NCBI GenBank assembly: GCA_019925795.1
Contig: CM034313.1
Location: forward strand, 84,413,663 to 84,477,662
DNA: 64,000 nucleotides
Origin: Dendrobium chrysotoxum
Lineage: Eukaryota > Streptophyta > Magnoliopsida > Asparagales > Orchidaceae
Direction: 5' to 3'
Part shown: positions 34,879 to 45,407 of the stretch, one piece after another
Numbering within the stretch: position 1 is the stretch's first letter
Layout: every line of letters starts with the position of its first letter
The notes under the pieces: generated by a model
Told to the model about the DNA's origin: nothing
The model's input: only the letters and a program-made list of their open reading frames with translations
The model's database searches: none
Translations under genes and position numbers: made by a program

Positions 34879-35867
34879 TGATATATCGTCAAAAAATCAT
34901 CTTGATCGGGCACGAATCTCGAGGAAAAACTCAAGTTGGAAACTTCAAAAATTATTTCGGAGACCATTTAAACTCCGATTTCAGCAAACTTTAGTCGAAC
35001 TGAGCGTCTCGGAAATACGAATCCAACGACACCAAATTCGACTCAATCCGAGCCCAAGTGAGTCCAAATCAAGTACCCGAAGCGCTGTTGGAAGTATCAA
35101 ACAGCTATTTGAGTTACCAAACGGTCTCCGATTTTGACGAGCTTATAGTCGAATCGAGCGTCTCGACGAGACGAATCCAACGAGCCCAAGATCGTAGAAT
35201 TCTGATATCATTAAGACCTTCAAATCCTAGATAAACGGTTCATGATCAAGGGATTCAATATCAACCGTTCATCCGGATCACTCCGTATTTGCCCCTGATC
35301 CCTCACATATTTACGGGCTATGCCACTCCAGAAAAACTATAAATAAGCCCCTCATTTCTCTTAAGAAGGGGACCAAGCCAAGAAGAGAAGAAGAGAATAA
35401 GAGAAGAAGAAGAGAAGAGAAGCCTAGGAGGGAACAGCTCCTCCTCGACCACCGCCGGAACACCGCCGGAACTCCGCCGGAACACCGCCGGAACACCACC
35501 GAAGCACCACCAGGCGCCCGAGGGACGCCGAAGCTCTGCCCGACACGGGAACAACATCGAAATTCTGCCCGACGCCGGAATTCTGCTCGACACCCCGAGT
35601 GACGTCGGAACTCTGCTTGTCCTTGTAACTGATACTCATTGTAATCTGATCATCCTGAATTTAAAGGACGAATCAGCCTTCTGTATTTCAAACAACACTA
35701 GTGGAACTCTTTCAACTGGGCGTGGCCCCATGGTTTTTTCCCTTTCCAGGGTTTTTCACGTAAAAATCCTGGTGTTACTATTTCGATTCTGTTTGTGTGC
35801 TGGATATACGAACAACGCTGAGACGGAAATTTAAATTCTATCGCCGCGTATATTTGAGTCCGCAACA
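34879..35867 (+). repeat. 3' LTR of the Tat element (989 bp)
   Basis: Starts TGATATATCG and ends CGCAACA, followed by target duplication AGGCT. It is longer than the 5' LTR by an 8-bp indel in the GAAGAGAA stretch. I counted about 18 substitutions, about 14 of them transitions. The TATA box is at about 35,337-35,345. Confidence 0.95.
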
Positions 35868-35933
35868 AGGCTGATGACTAAATAAACTATATACATATAC
35901 AATATTGCAGCTTTGATGAAATCTATGCAGCTT

Positions 35934-36083
35934 TGAGCAAATGTTTATAACCATTTAGCAAGTATTACTATGAATCAATAAAGTTACCAGACTCCAAATA
36001 TTTTATTGCAACCTATATTCAAATTTAACAAGAAGATCATGAAATAAGAAACTTTACTAAGGACAGCATTTCAACCCTGCTTA
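35934..36083 (+). repeat. Direct repeat, right copy (about 150 bp)
   Basis: This matches 23,668-23,816 with few differences. It lies 66 bp right of the Tat element, within the inner Helitron. Confidence 0.85.
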
Positions 36084-37273
36084 ACGCTATGCACCTGGAA
36101 TGCTTGATAAGGAACGAATGAAGCTGAGCATAGCAGTTAGATGACAAATTCAAGGGTGTTCATATATATATTTTTTGTATTTTGTTTTATTGTAAAATAA
36201 GCTACAAATTGAAAATTCCTATAAGAACGAACATGTATAAATGAAAATTCCTTAAGAATTCACATGAAGATGGCTAATAAAACATTAACTTTCATAAGGT
36301 AAATAAGTTGTTCTGGGATTTGGCATACCTCTAAAGTAAACTTCAGTTGAAGTCGAAAGAGTAGAGTTCACGATACTAAATGCAAACCATGGAAGATCTA
36401 AACGAAAAACACGTGATAACAGTTTTAGCAAATATATACGAGGGAGGAAGAAAACAGAACGACAGTTATGTAAGGGAGGAGAAGCGAACCGTTTGTTGAA
36501 AGGTTTGTATGGTGGAGATCATCTTCCAAAAGCGAAAAAACATAAACGAAGTTCATAACTGAAAATTTTGGAGAGAGGAACCTGATTGAAGAAACGTTTT
36601 TAGAAGTTCAATGCATCGAATTGATGGGAGAAATAAACGTGTGGGTGCCGTAATTGCCGGTAATAAGACGCGTTAAAGAAGATTATGAGACGGAAACATC
36701 AGGGGAGAGAAACCTACCGGAGACGGGTGAGCGGAGAAAGCTAGGGCAAGCCAAAGTCGAAGGGTAAAGAAGCGGAAGATATTGCGAAACAGGTGAAACT
36801 TTAAGACGTCAAATATTTTAAGGCGTTAAATATTTAAGAAGCCGAAGAGTCAAGCGAAGAGTTAATAAGCCGAATTCGTTCTTATGGAAATTTGACACAG
36901 GCAGAACATTAATTAATATAAGCCAAAGAGCCAAGAAGCGGAAGCCGAAGTCCAAGAGTCAACAGTTCTAAGAAAAATTTGATACAGACACAATATTAAT
37001 AGGTTAAATATTTAAATACTTTAACAGATTTAATGAAAACGTGCATATTAAAAATTTATTTGATTGAGAAAGAAAATTTAAACCTCATTAATTTTCATAA
37101 TTATTTTATTAAATGTATATAATGAGCATTAATTTACATAATAATTTATTTTTTAGTTTTATTAATTAGTTATAATAGAATGAAGGGCCTAGATAATTCA
37201 AGAAGAAAAAAAATGGATGGCCAAGATTTGATGGGGAAGGAAATTCAAGCGGCTTTTATAATAGTAGTATAGA
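36084..37273. other. 5' part of the inner Helitron, no gene seen
   Basis: No open frame of note. 36,710-36,765 read on the minus strand (GGCTTGCCCTAGCTTTCTCC, CCGGTAGG) resembles 23,820-23,895 on the plus strand, so it is an inverted duplicate. The region ends in the Helitron 5' terminus at 37,273. Confidence 0.5.
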
Positions 37274-38536
37274 TATGTTGCATTCTCTTTATTCTCTTTA
37301 GAGAAATTAGATATGAAGTATTTTTTTACATAATAATTAAACGATGATTCTTTCAGAGTAGGAGTTGAATTCATTTCATTTGCTCTTTTCTTTCTTTCTA
37401 TTTTAGGTTTATTACTTAAAATAATGATATATGTTTTATATTTCTTAAGGTGAAATAAGTTGTTATTAGTTTAAGTTTTAAGATGTAACTTATGTTGTTA
37501 TAAATATATGTAATTTTAATATTAAATTTGAACTTTTTATATTTGATTATTTGTTTTAATTATAATTCATAAGAAATAGATTTTATAAAAGAAATTATAT
37601 CATTTGTATTTTTTTTTATATATTTTTGCCAAAAGATAATAAATTTTAGCTAAAAATTATGAACTGTTTATGAATTATGCTCTAAGACTTTCTATTATCT
37701 TATGAAATATCAAACTTTTTTTATTTTATAATTTGTTTAACTCAATTGGATTTAATATTTTAAAATAATGTTTGATTGTTGAAACACGCATATTAATATA
37801 TTTTGATAGAGCTCAATAAAATAATAATTTATGCTTAAATTCTCTCATAAGGTTGTTAACAATATTTTTAACATTAAAGTCTTGATTTTTTTTTTAATTT
37901 ATATTATATTTAATATTTATATTTTTTCATATTACTTCAATAATAATATAAGCCTTAATAATAAAAATTTAAATATTAATATTAAAATTTTAGGTATTTG
38001 ATAAATAGATTGCTATTTTTATTAAGAGTGTGCTATTCTTATAATAATTATATCATCTTTTCATTTATTATTGTATTCAATATACTTTATTTAAATAAAA
38101 TTATTGTCATTATTATCTTTGCTATATGATCAGGCATTGAATTACATATCTTCTAAACATATTAAAAAAAATGTCATGATAATTCGACTAAATTTTTTAT
38201 TCTGACTAATATTAAAGTCTTTAAATATTTTTTGAGATGGATGCAATATATATTATTTATATATTACACTAATATAAAAGCACATCTAAAATCATTAAAC
38301 TCAATCATTATCATTTTTTTAGAATATTCTAATACAAAATTTTCACTATATTATCAAGTTATCAACTTTGATTTAATACCACATTTTTATTGTTATTTTA
38401 TTAAAATCTTAATTTGTTTTAAATTAGGAAAATAATTATTGTTACAATTACTTGTAATGATAAATGTATTTATTACATCTCTTTATAAACAATATTTGTA
38501 ATTTAATAATATTACTTAATTATTTAAATTTTATTA
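37274..38536. other. 3' part of the outer Helitron, no gene seen
   Basis: Very AT-rich, with no recognisable exon. It continues the outer Helitron from 14,449 and leads to its terminal hairpin. Confidence 0.5.
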
Positions 38537-38568
38537 ACGTGCATTTAATGCACGTGCAATTATACTAG
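38537..38568 (+). terminator. Outer Helitron 3' hairpin and CTAG end
   Basis: ACGTGCAT and ATGCACGT form an 8-bp stem with loop TTA (38,537-38,555), followed by GCAATTATA and CTAG at 38,565-38,568; the next base is T. It has the same layout as the inner Helitron end. Confidence 0.8.
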
Positions 38569-39357
38569 TATGATATAATATGATTAGTTAGAATTCTTGC
38601 CTTGCTTAGCATACATGTGTATGAGATGTTGATTTATATAATAAATACAATTGCTTGAATCTTCTGATATGATGTTGTGACATATATGATATATGATTCT
38701 GAAATGATAATCTTGGTCATAATTGCATTCCATATATTTGAGTATCGCAAATATTTACTTTTTCAGCATATGTTTAGCTTGTATAATTGTATGATCACTT
38801 GATTAATGACAAGCATATTATTTTATTCACGTACATTGAATATAATTATAGGTTTCGTGTAACTTATTGAGCTATTTGCTCATTCTTCATTATTGAAATG
38901 TTTTAGGGAAATGTAAAGCCCCACTAGAGTGAGGTCTTGGTATGTTGCTTGAGGTACTCTTTTTAGTTATAGATTAATGATTATTAAGTAATCATGAAAT
39001 AAATGTATTTTGTTGGAATTATTGGAAAGTTATGATTATTATATATTGATATTTTGGAAGTAACCAGGTTTGAGATATGTATATATCTGTTGAATAAGGA
39101 ATTATGCTTTATTATTGTATAATGTATATTAGTATTTAATGGCTCTATGTTTTGAATATATCTTGAGTAAAAAAAATCTTTCAAATATATCTTGAGTAAA
39201 ATCTATGTCTTGTACTCGACCTTTTTTTATTTGACCTAATATAACTTGTATGTGTTATATTCAGTTAGTGTTATATTCAGTTAGGGTATTGACATAATCT
39301 AAGCCAAATTCTCTCGCTTCAGCTCACCTCAATTGCATCATAAATGTAGGGGTTGTG
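38569..39357. other. No gene seen
   Basis: AT-rich. Short tandem duplications occur at 39,152-39,206 (AATATATCTTGAGTAAAA twice) and 39,255-39,285 (GTTATATTCAGTTAG twice). A GAGCTATTTGCTCATTCTTC phrase at 38,870 resembles gypsy LTR interiors, but no LTR ends were found. Confidence 0.45.
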
Positions 39358-39588
39358 ACCCCTATCAGGTTTAGTTGGGTTGGTGGGTGAGCGTGGTTGG
39401 GAACCCCCCAACCTACATTCGATTCCCCTCTCATGCAGCACGACTCATCAAGTGGGAGAAAAAATAACTGCGTGATCCAGCACCTGTGGGGTTAGTTGTC
39501 GCTAGGCTCATCGATGGATTAGTTATTCCGTCAGGTGTCTCTTCTATGGGAGTGGCAGCGGGTAGATACCCCATTTCAAAAAAAAAAG
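39358..39588 (+). mobile_element. tRNA-derived SINE, plus strand
   Basis: An internal pol III promoter is visible: an A-box-like TTTAGTTGGGTTGG and a B-box-like ATTCGATTCCC, followed by a unique body and an A-rich tail (39,579-39,588). It aligns along its whole length with the minus-strand copy at 57,545-57,794; both share GTGGTTGGGAA/CCCCCCAACC, GATTAGTTAT and a 'GGGTAGATACCCC' type end. Confidence 0.75.
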
Positions 39589-40682
39589 ATTGTGATTTCG
39601 TAAGAAAATTTTCAAATATTTAAATTTTAAAAATAAATCATAGATCTTTCTATTCATAGTTTTTTTATTCTATTTGCCTCAATTAATTTAAACGTATTAT
39701 TAGAGGCAAATATTGCCAACGCTGACAGAATTCTATATTTCTTATTTATTATAATAATAGTTACTGCAGCGCCAATGGGCAGCAGTGAACAAAGCATTAA
39801 ATTAGTTCCCGTCTTCCAACTACACTCTACACGTCAACGCGGCGAGCAAAATTGGTAAATTGACAGAATGCCTGATAAAACTTGCTGTAGAAGAACATCC
39901 CATTAATTTATATGAAAGTATTCATTTATTTGAGTAGTTATTCGTGACATCTTAAATTCTTAATTATTAAGATATTATTCATTTTGATTTAAGAGTTTCA
40001 CAATTTTATTTTATTAGTGTAACTTTTCTATAGGTCATCCATCTTAGAATTATTTTAGGATGAGCACGCTTAACTGCAGAGTTTCTTAAATGAAATTCCA
40101 ACCATTATATCAAAAGGCGTCTCGATATTTAAATATTTAGCTTTTTTTTACTTAAGGGGTTTCACATTACTTATCATAAATGACTTGTTAAATAGAGTCA
40201 TGTTGAGGTCATTGTCATAAAATTTTGATCATAAATTTTTTTTGAGACATTTAGGCCAATTTTAGTAAATTCAGACACATATCACATATATAAGTTTTGA
40301 ACCTAAAATCTTTTGATTGATGGTCAAAACTCTCAACCAACAGATCCGAATAAGCTGTGGTGACCATAAATTCAAAATCACTTGGCCTATTTCCTCAACA
40401 CGTACATGCTAACTCAATCAAATAGCATTGACAAATGACAAACGACACACAATCATCCTAATATTGACCATTCATGAATAAGTAGGTCCAATTTGAGTAG
40501 GATTAGCTAGTTCATTTTAATTAAAATTTATAGGATCCCCCATATGTTCCACACGCCAAATTATTTAACTTGAATGAAGAAGACTTTGGAATGCATACAA
40601 ATATAACACATTAAGTTGAAGAGAAAAAATAGAACACAAATAAAAGGCTGAGGAAACATCATGGAGGACTGAAATATGCCGA
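39589..40682. other. Downstream flank of BBE-like 1, no gene seen
   Basis: This presumably includes the 3' UTR of the minus-strand BBE-like gene (40,683 and leftwards), but no clear poly(A) signal could be singled out. A SINE-like element occupies 40,244-40,361. Confidence 0.45.
40244..40361 (-). mobile_element. SINE-like dispersed repeat (family 2)
   Basis: On the minus strand it reads CTGTTGGTTGAGAGTTTTGA, then an imperfect B-box-like TAGGTTCAAAACTT, then a 'GATATGTGTCTGAATTTAC' type body. Relatives lie at 53,039-53,153, 57,291-57,352 and (split) 58,100-59,630, all in the same orientation. tRNA origin is suggested by the A/B-box-like words only. Confidence 0.55.
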
Positions 40683-42296
40683 TTAATAAATCAATGGGGG
40701 AATGCTCTGTTCATTTTTAAAAAAATTGTTTGGATCTGTCTTAGATTTGACATATGCCAGCTTTTTGAAGTTGATTTTGTAATATTTTTTTCCCCAAACT
40801 TCAGCATTCTTGTAGCTTATCAACCTTTTATTGTTTTTTCCCAAGTCAAGATCCCTGAAGTTAAGGTAAGCAGCTCGAGGTTTCTTTGAAACAAATGGAG
40901 CCATGAAGTAGTAAAACCCCCTCAACCAATCAGTATTCTTCCTTGTTGCCTTCTGTCCAGCCTCCAGCCACACCGCAACATATTGTATCACGAACTTACT
41001 TCCATTCCTGTGAGGAAATGGAGTCTCAGTCTCTGCTATCTCTGCGACCTTTCCTCCCAATGGCTCAATTATCATGACAAGCAGCTCATCTTCTTTGAGA
41101 ATATACTTCCATATCTCCTCCCAACTCTGCTCTACAATGGGCTCGGTTACTATATCAGACTTTACTTTAAAGGATATACCGAGTAATATCGGACTTCTAT
41201 CTAGCAAACTACTTAAAGGCAGACTACTATTTATGTTCGGTGTAGGATAAGTGGAGAAGACAAGTAGGGATTCAATCCAACTCATCTCCTTGCAGTCCTT
41301 ATCGGTTACTTGCAGTTCAGGTAAGCTTTGCTTCATGATCGAAAGCAGCTCTGTCATCTCACCCAAAAACAACCCGTTAAAAGTGGTTTGCACAGTCTTA
41401 CTCACCACGGTCAACGTTACGCTGATGTACAGTCTCTTGTCCGCTCTATAAGCCACCTGCTGCCATTTGGCGATAGCTTTGGTCGTACCCGGCGACAAAG
41501 TTAACGTTTTTGAGAAAACTGTGACCTTTGGAGGGACTTGCACAAGTTTTATCTTATATGCGAGTATGACTCCAAAGCTCGCACCACCTCCTCCTCTTAA
41601 CGCCCAGAATAGATCCTCTCCCATAGTTTCCCTTTCCAAGATATCTCCATTGGCATCAATGATGCGAATGTTCACAACATGGTCGGCGGCGATGCCATGC
41701 TCTCTCATGATGGTCCCAATGCCTCCGCCACTTATATGCCCGCCGACGCCGACTGTTGGACAGAATCCAGCAGGGAAGGCCAAAGTTCGACTTTTTGATG
41801 CGATGGAAAAGTAAAGCTCGCCAAGCGTGGCGCCGGATTGCACCCAAATAGTGTTATCGGCACTAAATGAGATGGAGCGGAGATTGAAGAGGTCGAGAAT
41901 GAAGAACGGGCTGAAGTTGGTTGAGTACGAGAGGCCTTCATAGTCGTGGCCGCCACTTCTGGTTAGGAGTTGGAATTTGAGGTGTTTAGAGCAGAGGACG
42001 GCGGCTTGGGCGTGAGATTCTTGTGTTGGGGTGATGATTAGAAAAGGTTTGGGGGAGCGGTTGTCGAAGATGATTCGGCGGCTTTGGGCGGAGGAGAGCA
42101 GAGTGGCGGTGAAGTTAGTGGATTTGGGCGTGAAGATGAGGGTGTTAGGAACGGAGTTTTTGAGGAGGCATTGTTGGAGGGAGTCGTCAGAGGGGATTGG
42201 AGAGGGGTGAACAGTGGTGTGGGAGATGGAGGGTGGGAGGAAGAGTAGAGAGAGTAAGAGAGGGAAGGAATAACAAATAAGAGGTGGGCGATTCAT
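40683..42296 (-). CDS. BBE-like FAD-linked oxidoreductase 1
   Basis: 537 residues, intronless, the normal length for the family. BBE-like enzymes are secreted flavoproteins that oxidise alkaloids, monolignols or sugars. A signal peptide is seen at residues 1-26 (FPLLLSLLFLPPSIS). The FAD domain has RSGGHDYEG (His117) and AGFCPTVGVGGHISGGG (Cys179), the two residues that bind FAD covalently; Val182 is at the oxygen gatekeeper position, which suggests oxidase activity. Cys43 and Cys102 match the conserved disulfide. The C-terminal BBE domain ends WGKKYYKINFKKLAYVK...NFFKNEQSIPPL. Where many relatives have Tyr (GGGYG) it has Ile193, and LNFRDLDLG has Phe for Tyr. I chose the ATG at 42,296 because it aligns with BBE-like 2; the in-frame ATG at 42,359 lies inside the TATA box. 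The substrate cannot be predicted. Confidence 0.93.
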   Translation of the reverse strand: MNRPPLICYSFPLLLSLLFLPPSISHTTVHPSPIPSDDSLQQCLLKNSVPNTLIFTPKSTNFTATLLSSAQSRRIIFDNRSPKPFLIITPTQESHAQAAVLCSKHLKFQLLTRSGGHDYEGLSYSTNFSPFFILDLFNLRSISFSADNTIWVQSGATLGELYFSIASKSRTLAFPAGFCPTVGVGGHISGGGIGTIMREHGIAADHVVNIRIIDANGDILERETMGEDLFWALRGGGGASFGVILAYKIKLVQVPPKVTVFSKTLTLSPGTTKAIAKWQQVAYRADKRLYISVTLTVVSKTVQTTFNGLFLGEMTELLSIMKQSLPELQVTDKDCKEMSWIESLLVFSTYPTPNINSSLPLSSLLDRSPILLGISFKVKSDIVTEPIVEQSWEEIWKYILKEDELLVMIIEPLGGKVAEIAETETPFPHRNGSKFVIQYVAVWLEAGQKATRKNTDWLRGFYYFMAPFVSKKPRAAYLNFRDLDLGKNNKRLISYKNAEVWGKKYYKINFKKLAYVKSKTDPNNFFKNEQSIPPLIY

Positions 42297-42357
42297 TTCT
42301 GCTGTCAAGAGCAATTTAGTCCCTTGGCAGGTGATTAGGTTTGGCGGTCCTTGATAC

Positions 42358-42365
42358 ATTTATAG
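42358..42365 (-). promoter_or_regulatory. TATA box of BBE-like 1
   Basis: CCCTATAAATG on the minus strand, with the TATA core about 62 bp upstream of the ATG. The same CCCTATAAA string precedes BBE-like 2, so the promoter core was duplicated with the gene. Confidence 0.7.
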
Positions 42366-43778
42366 GGAATTTGAGGCAGCTTATGAGTTTGGTGAGAAAT
42401 TCAAGTTTCTGAATACATTTGTAGGTCATAAGTTTGGTGAGAAATTTAAGTTTTTGATATATTTTTAAATATCAATTTGAATACTAAGATATATTATTTT
42501 AAGTCATATATATATTAAATTTTTTTAATGATATATTTCAATATGAATATTTTAAATATGATTAAATTGTTCATGAAATTAAATTTGAATACAATTAACA
42601 TTGTTCTTGTTACATGCTAGACAATTGTGTCAATAGAGTTTAAATTTTATGTCTTCGTTTTAAAAAGAAAATTCAACATGCACATATAAAAAAAAATTTA
42701 TATGAAAAACTCATAAAAGAAAAAATCACATTGCCTGACCCAGTTGATTATACAACTAGAGATACATGAATCATTCTTTCTTAGAATTAAAAAGAAAGAG
42801 TAATATTTGAGATCACTGGTTTTTCTTTTGTAGGGATTACAGAAATTTGGTACGCACAAATGGACAATTAAAATTCAACAACAAAGTTTGATCTTGATAG
42901 AATTGGTGGTCATCGTCAGTGGTGACAATAGCTGTCATTGATTGATTCTTGGAACTTTTATGTGTAGAGAATAAAGCTCTATTTATAGGCTTTTCGGGAT
43001 GAACATTTTGATAAATTTAACTAAATTTAAAACAGTCCACATTGATTTCCTAAAGATTTAGAAGACACTTTTCTCTCATTTACCAATTAAAACAATTTAT
43101 TTAAGAGCGGTAGGTTAAAGATATATAAAGAGCAATATTTGAAACTTTTTTTATTTATGAACTATTGATTAATCTGAACATGTATTAGGTGTTTGCCGAA
43201 ATAGAGTATGCGATGCGTATGACCATATGACTTAAAACTTTTTTATTATGTAATTCATAATAAACGGCTTTAAGCTAATTAAATTGCTCAAAACGATATG
43301 GGAAACAGAAGTAACATAGGATGATTATTTTTTATCCAAAATGGGATATTTTAACCAAAATGTAAAAATTTCATTTGAAAAAAATTATGTCAAAATATAA
43401 ATATGAAAAATTTCTCATCATATGGGCCTAATTACTCTTAAATTTCTATCAAAATTAGTATAATTCATAGATGTAGCACTAATCTCAGTGCTAATTCAAA
43501 CAGAGCTAATAAATTTTGTTAGAAAGTTTATTTATTTTTCCTTTTTTGTTGTAAATTAAAATAGTAATGAAAATTCTTCATCCACTTCTTAATTGGAGCT
43601 AAAAGAAAGAAAATTTCAATATTATAACTAAATTAGCATAGATATATATAGTCTTAGAAAAATATAGATATATTATGATTAGTTTATTCAAATAATGATA
43701 ATTTAGATATTATTAAAACTAATTAAAGCTAATTTCTTTACTTGCACTTCATATTGTTTTAAAAGAGTGAAAATATTT
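42366..43778. other. Upstream flank of BBE-like 1, no gene seen
   Basis: AT-rich. Near the gene, two similar phrases 'TTTGGTGAGAAATT(C/T)AAGTTT' at 42,388 and 42,436 form a short direct repeat. No exon was recognised. Confidence 0.45.

Positions 43779-43848
<70 letters not shown>
43779..43848. repeat. (CA)n-(TA)n compound microsatellite
   Basis: (CA)13 runs directly into about (TA)22, followed by a T-rich tract to 43,871. Confidence 0.97.
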
Positions 43849-43849
<1 letters not shown>

Positions 43850-43859
43850 TTTTATCTTT

Positions 43860-44355
43860 TTTTTTTTTTTCAGTTCAAAAATGTCAATAAGAGTGTTACA
43901 TTGTTGTGGGGCTTTGCTTTTCTGTTTTGGCCTTAAGTTTGTTTGCTTGGTTGGGATGTTCAAGCTGGTGACAAGGCTGTGAGGTGTTGGTGATTTGGCT
44001 TTGTTGGTGTCTTGGTTTGTCTAGTTTTTTAAGGTCAGACAATGATGAAATAGGTTTCCTGCACGCCCCTGAATGGCCTTGGCTTGTTTTGGCAACCATG
44101 ATGGTAGTTACATCTGCTTGGTTAAATGGTGACCCTTGTTTTGTTTTTGGATCTTTATGTCATTGTTTTCTCTTCCTCCAATGGATGGCCCAAGTGTGGC
44201 AACTAGGTGGCACTCCTAAGTCCGATTGGCTTCAAGGCCTTTTATATTTTTGCTTATTTTGGCTTATTTATTGTGTTATTTTAAGTTTTGGCCTTCTTTG
44301 ACTTTTGGTTGTATGTTCATTTTCTTCTAAGGAATAAAATTTGGTTAAAAAAAAA
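43860..44355 (+). mobile_element. Probable LINE/retroposon 3' end
   Basis: G/T-rich sequence (GGTGATTTGGCTTTGTTGGT) ends in GGAATAAAATTTGGTTAAAAAAAAA, a poly(A)-type end like those of plant LINEs. A hydrophobic 105-codon open frame (43,984-44,301) has no recognisable domain and is probably fortuitous. No target duplication was identified. Confidence 0.4.
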
Positions 44356-44434
44356 GGAATCTTTAATTTCTATCAACAACTCGACAAAAGGAATCTGATT
44401 TAAAAGAATTATATACCTGCTTTGAGATCTATGG

Positions 44435-44436
<2 letters not shown>

Positions 44437-44478
<42 letters not shown>
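44437..44478. repeat. (TA)n microsatellite
   Basis: About 20 uninterrupted TA units. Confidence 0.97.
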
Positions 44479-44479
<1 letters not shown>

Positions 44480-44879
44480 CATAAATGCTTTCATAATATG
44501 GAATTGTATAAGGTGATTACTTTTAGATTTGTTAAGGCTGTTGCGTCCTGGAATATTCACGATGGTAGAGAGTGATATAGTTTAGCGTTCTAATTTTGTA
44601 CGAAGATCCAACATATAAACAGATAAGAGAGTATGGTTATAGCTTTTATAAAAAAATATCATAATTTTTACATTGAAACACCTGAAAATGAGAAAAATCA
44701 TAAGGCCTGGCCCAGTTTGAATGAATCCACTAGTGTTTGCAATTGATTACAAATGAGGGCCTTCCTTAGGAGGAAGCTCTTGGCTTGATGTAGCAAATAT
44801 ACATCATATAGAGTGCATTATATGGTGGGAGTTGGAAGAATCAGTGTTAATATGTTCGTTTGGGCGGCAGGACCATAGT

Positions 44880-45399
44880 TAGGGGTCTCAAATTCGGGTC
44901 ACGGGTCGGGTTCGGGTCGAACCCGGAATGACCCGCGTTACAAACGGGTCGACCCTAACCCGACCCGGGTAGGAAAACGGGTCGGAAATCTAAACCCGGA
45001 CCCGACCCGGCGGGTTGCCGGGTTGACCCGACCCGACACGGGAAGCCACGCGACACGCAGCAGCGAGGGAGCGAGGGGCGCGGGTAGCGGCCAGCGGGCG
45101 CGCAGGGCAACGGGGCGCAGTCCGGCGGACACGCGGCAGCTGGGCAGCGGGCGTGGGCGCGGGCGCGCGGGGCAGCGGGCGCGGGAAAGGCGGGAAATTT
45201 GGTTTTTTTTTTTAATTAAACGGGTTATCGGGTTGACCCGGCAACCCGCCGGGTCAACCCGAACCCGACCCATTTTTCAAATGGGTCGATTTTTGCAACC
45301 CGAACCCGACCCGTTTGAAAAACGGGTCATGTCAAACCCGAAAATTCTGGGTCGGGTTCGAGTCGGGTTTTCGTGTCGTGTCAAAATTTGACACCCCTA
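44880..45399. mobile_element. hAT-type MITE with perfect 8-bp target duplication
   Basis: 520 bp, very GC-rich, built from GGGTC/GACCC words. The terminal inverted repeats begin TAGGGGTCTCAAA on the left and TAGGGGTGTCAAA on the right (complement). Both sides are flanked by ACCATAGT (44,872-44,879 and 45,400-45,407). An 8-bp duplication and TAGGGGTGTCAAA-type ends fit hAT. The gene-like open frames read across it are compositional. A truncated relative ends at 56,702. Confidence 0.88.
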
Positions 45400-45407
45400 A
45401 CCATAGT

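Larger units (their letters stand above)
25107..35867 (+). mobile_element. Ty3/gypsy retrotransposon, Tat lineage, full length but defective
   Basis: A 10.76-kb element with two LTRs, a primer-binding site, gag-pol in one frame, an antisense gene, a polypurine tract and a perfect 5-bp target duplication AGGCT (25,102-25,106 and 35,868-35,872). Tat affiliation rests on the DYTDLNKACPKDSFPLPRID reverse-transcriptase motif, a second archaeal-type RNase H after the first, a TGGCGCC primer site, and an antisense ORF between pol and the 3' LTR, all known Tat features. My hand count of LTR differences is about 18 substitutions in about 980 bp plus one 8-bp indel. It interrupts the inner Helitron and is therefore younger than it. 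Confidence 0.95.
14450..37273 (-). mobile_element. Inner Helitron (minus strand) with captured gene fragments
   Basis: Read on the minus strand, the 5' end is TCTATACTACTATTATAAAA starting at 37,273, with host A next to it (T at 37,274 on the plus strand). The 3' end has an 8-bp stem (14,463-14,470 with 14,474-14,481), a short spacer and CTAG ending at 14,450, followed by host T. The terminal hairpin and spacer closely resemble those of the outer Helitron, so the two are related. Inside are a broken Rep gene on the element's own strand, fragments of an EGF-like gene and of ribosomal protein eS6, internal direct repeats, and the later Tat insertion. Without the Tat element it is about 12 kb. 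It is non-autonomous because Rep is truncated and no helicase domain was found. Confidence 0.75.
11572..38568 (+). mobile_element. Outer Helitron (plus strand), interrupted
   Basis: The 5' end is TCTATACTACTATATAAG at 11,572, preceded by host A, matching the TC start and 'CTATACTACTATATAA' style of plant Helitron 5' ends. The 3' end is an 8-bp stem with a 3-nt loop (38,537-38,555), a short spacer, and CTAG at 38,565-38,568 followed by host T. Helitrons typically insert between A and T and end in CTRR about ten bases after a hairpin, so all signals agree. No coding capacity remains in its own sequence (11,572-14,449 and 37,274-38,568, about 4.2 kb), so it is non-autonomous. Pairing these two ends across 27 kb is inference; they share orientation and are the only fitting pair that encloses the inner element. 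Confidence 0.65.

Noticed and set aside
25107..35867. Endogenous virus with an envelope gene
   Set aside because: The extra gene is antisense and coiled-coil, without signal peptide or transmembrane segments. The element is a Tat retrotransposon.
42297..42359. In-frame upstream ATG giving BBE-like 1 a 21-residue extension
   Set aside because: The ATG at 42,359 overlaps the TATA box, and the extension is absent from the paralogue, where the first Met aligns with 42,296.
43984..44301. 105-codon hydrophobic open frame as a membrane protein
   Set aside because: The G/T-rich sequence forces Leu, Trp and Phe codons. There is no homology I recognise, and it sits in a probable LINE 3' end.
45023..45391. 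122-codon Arg/Gly-rich open frame and its antisense partner
   Set aside because: It lies wholly inside the GC-rich hAT MITE and has no domain; it is compositional.
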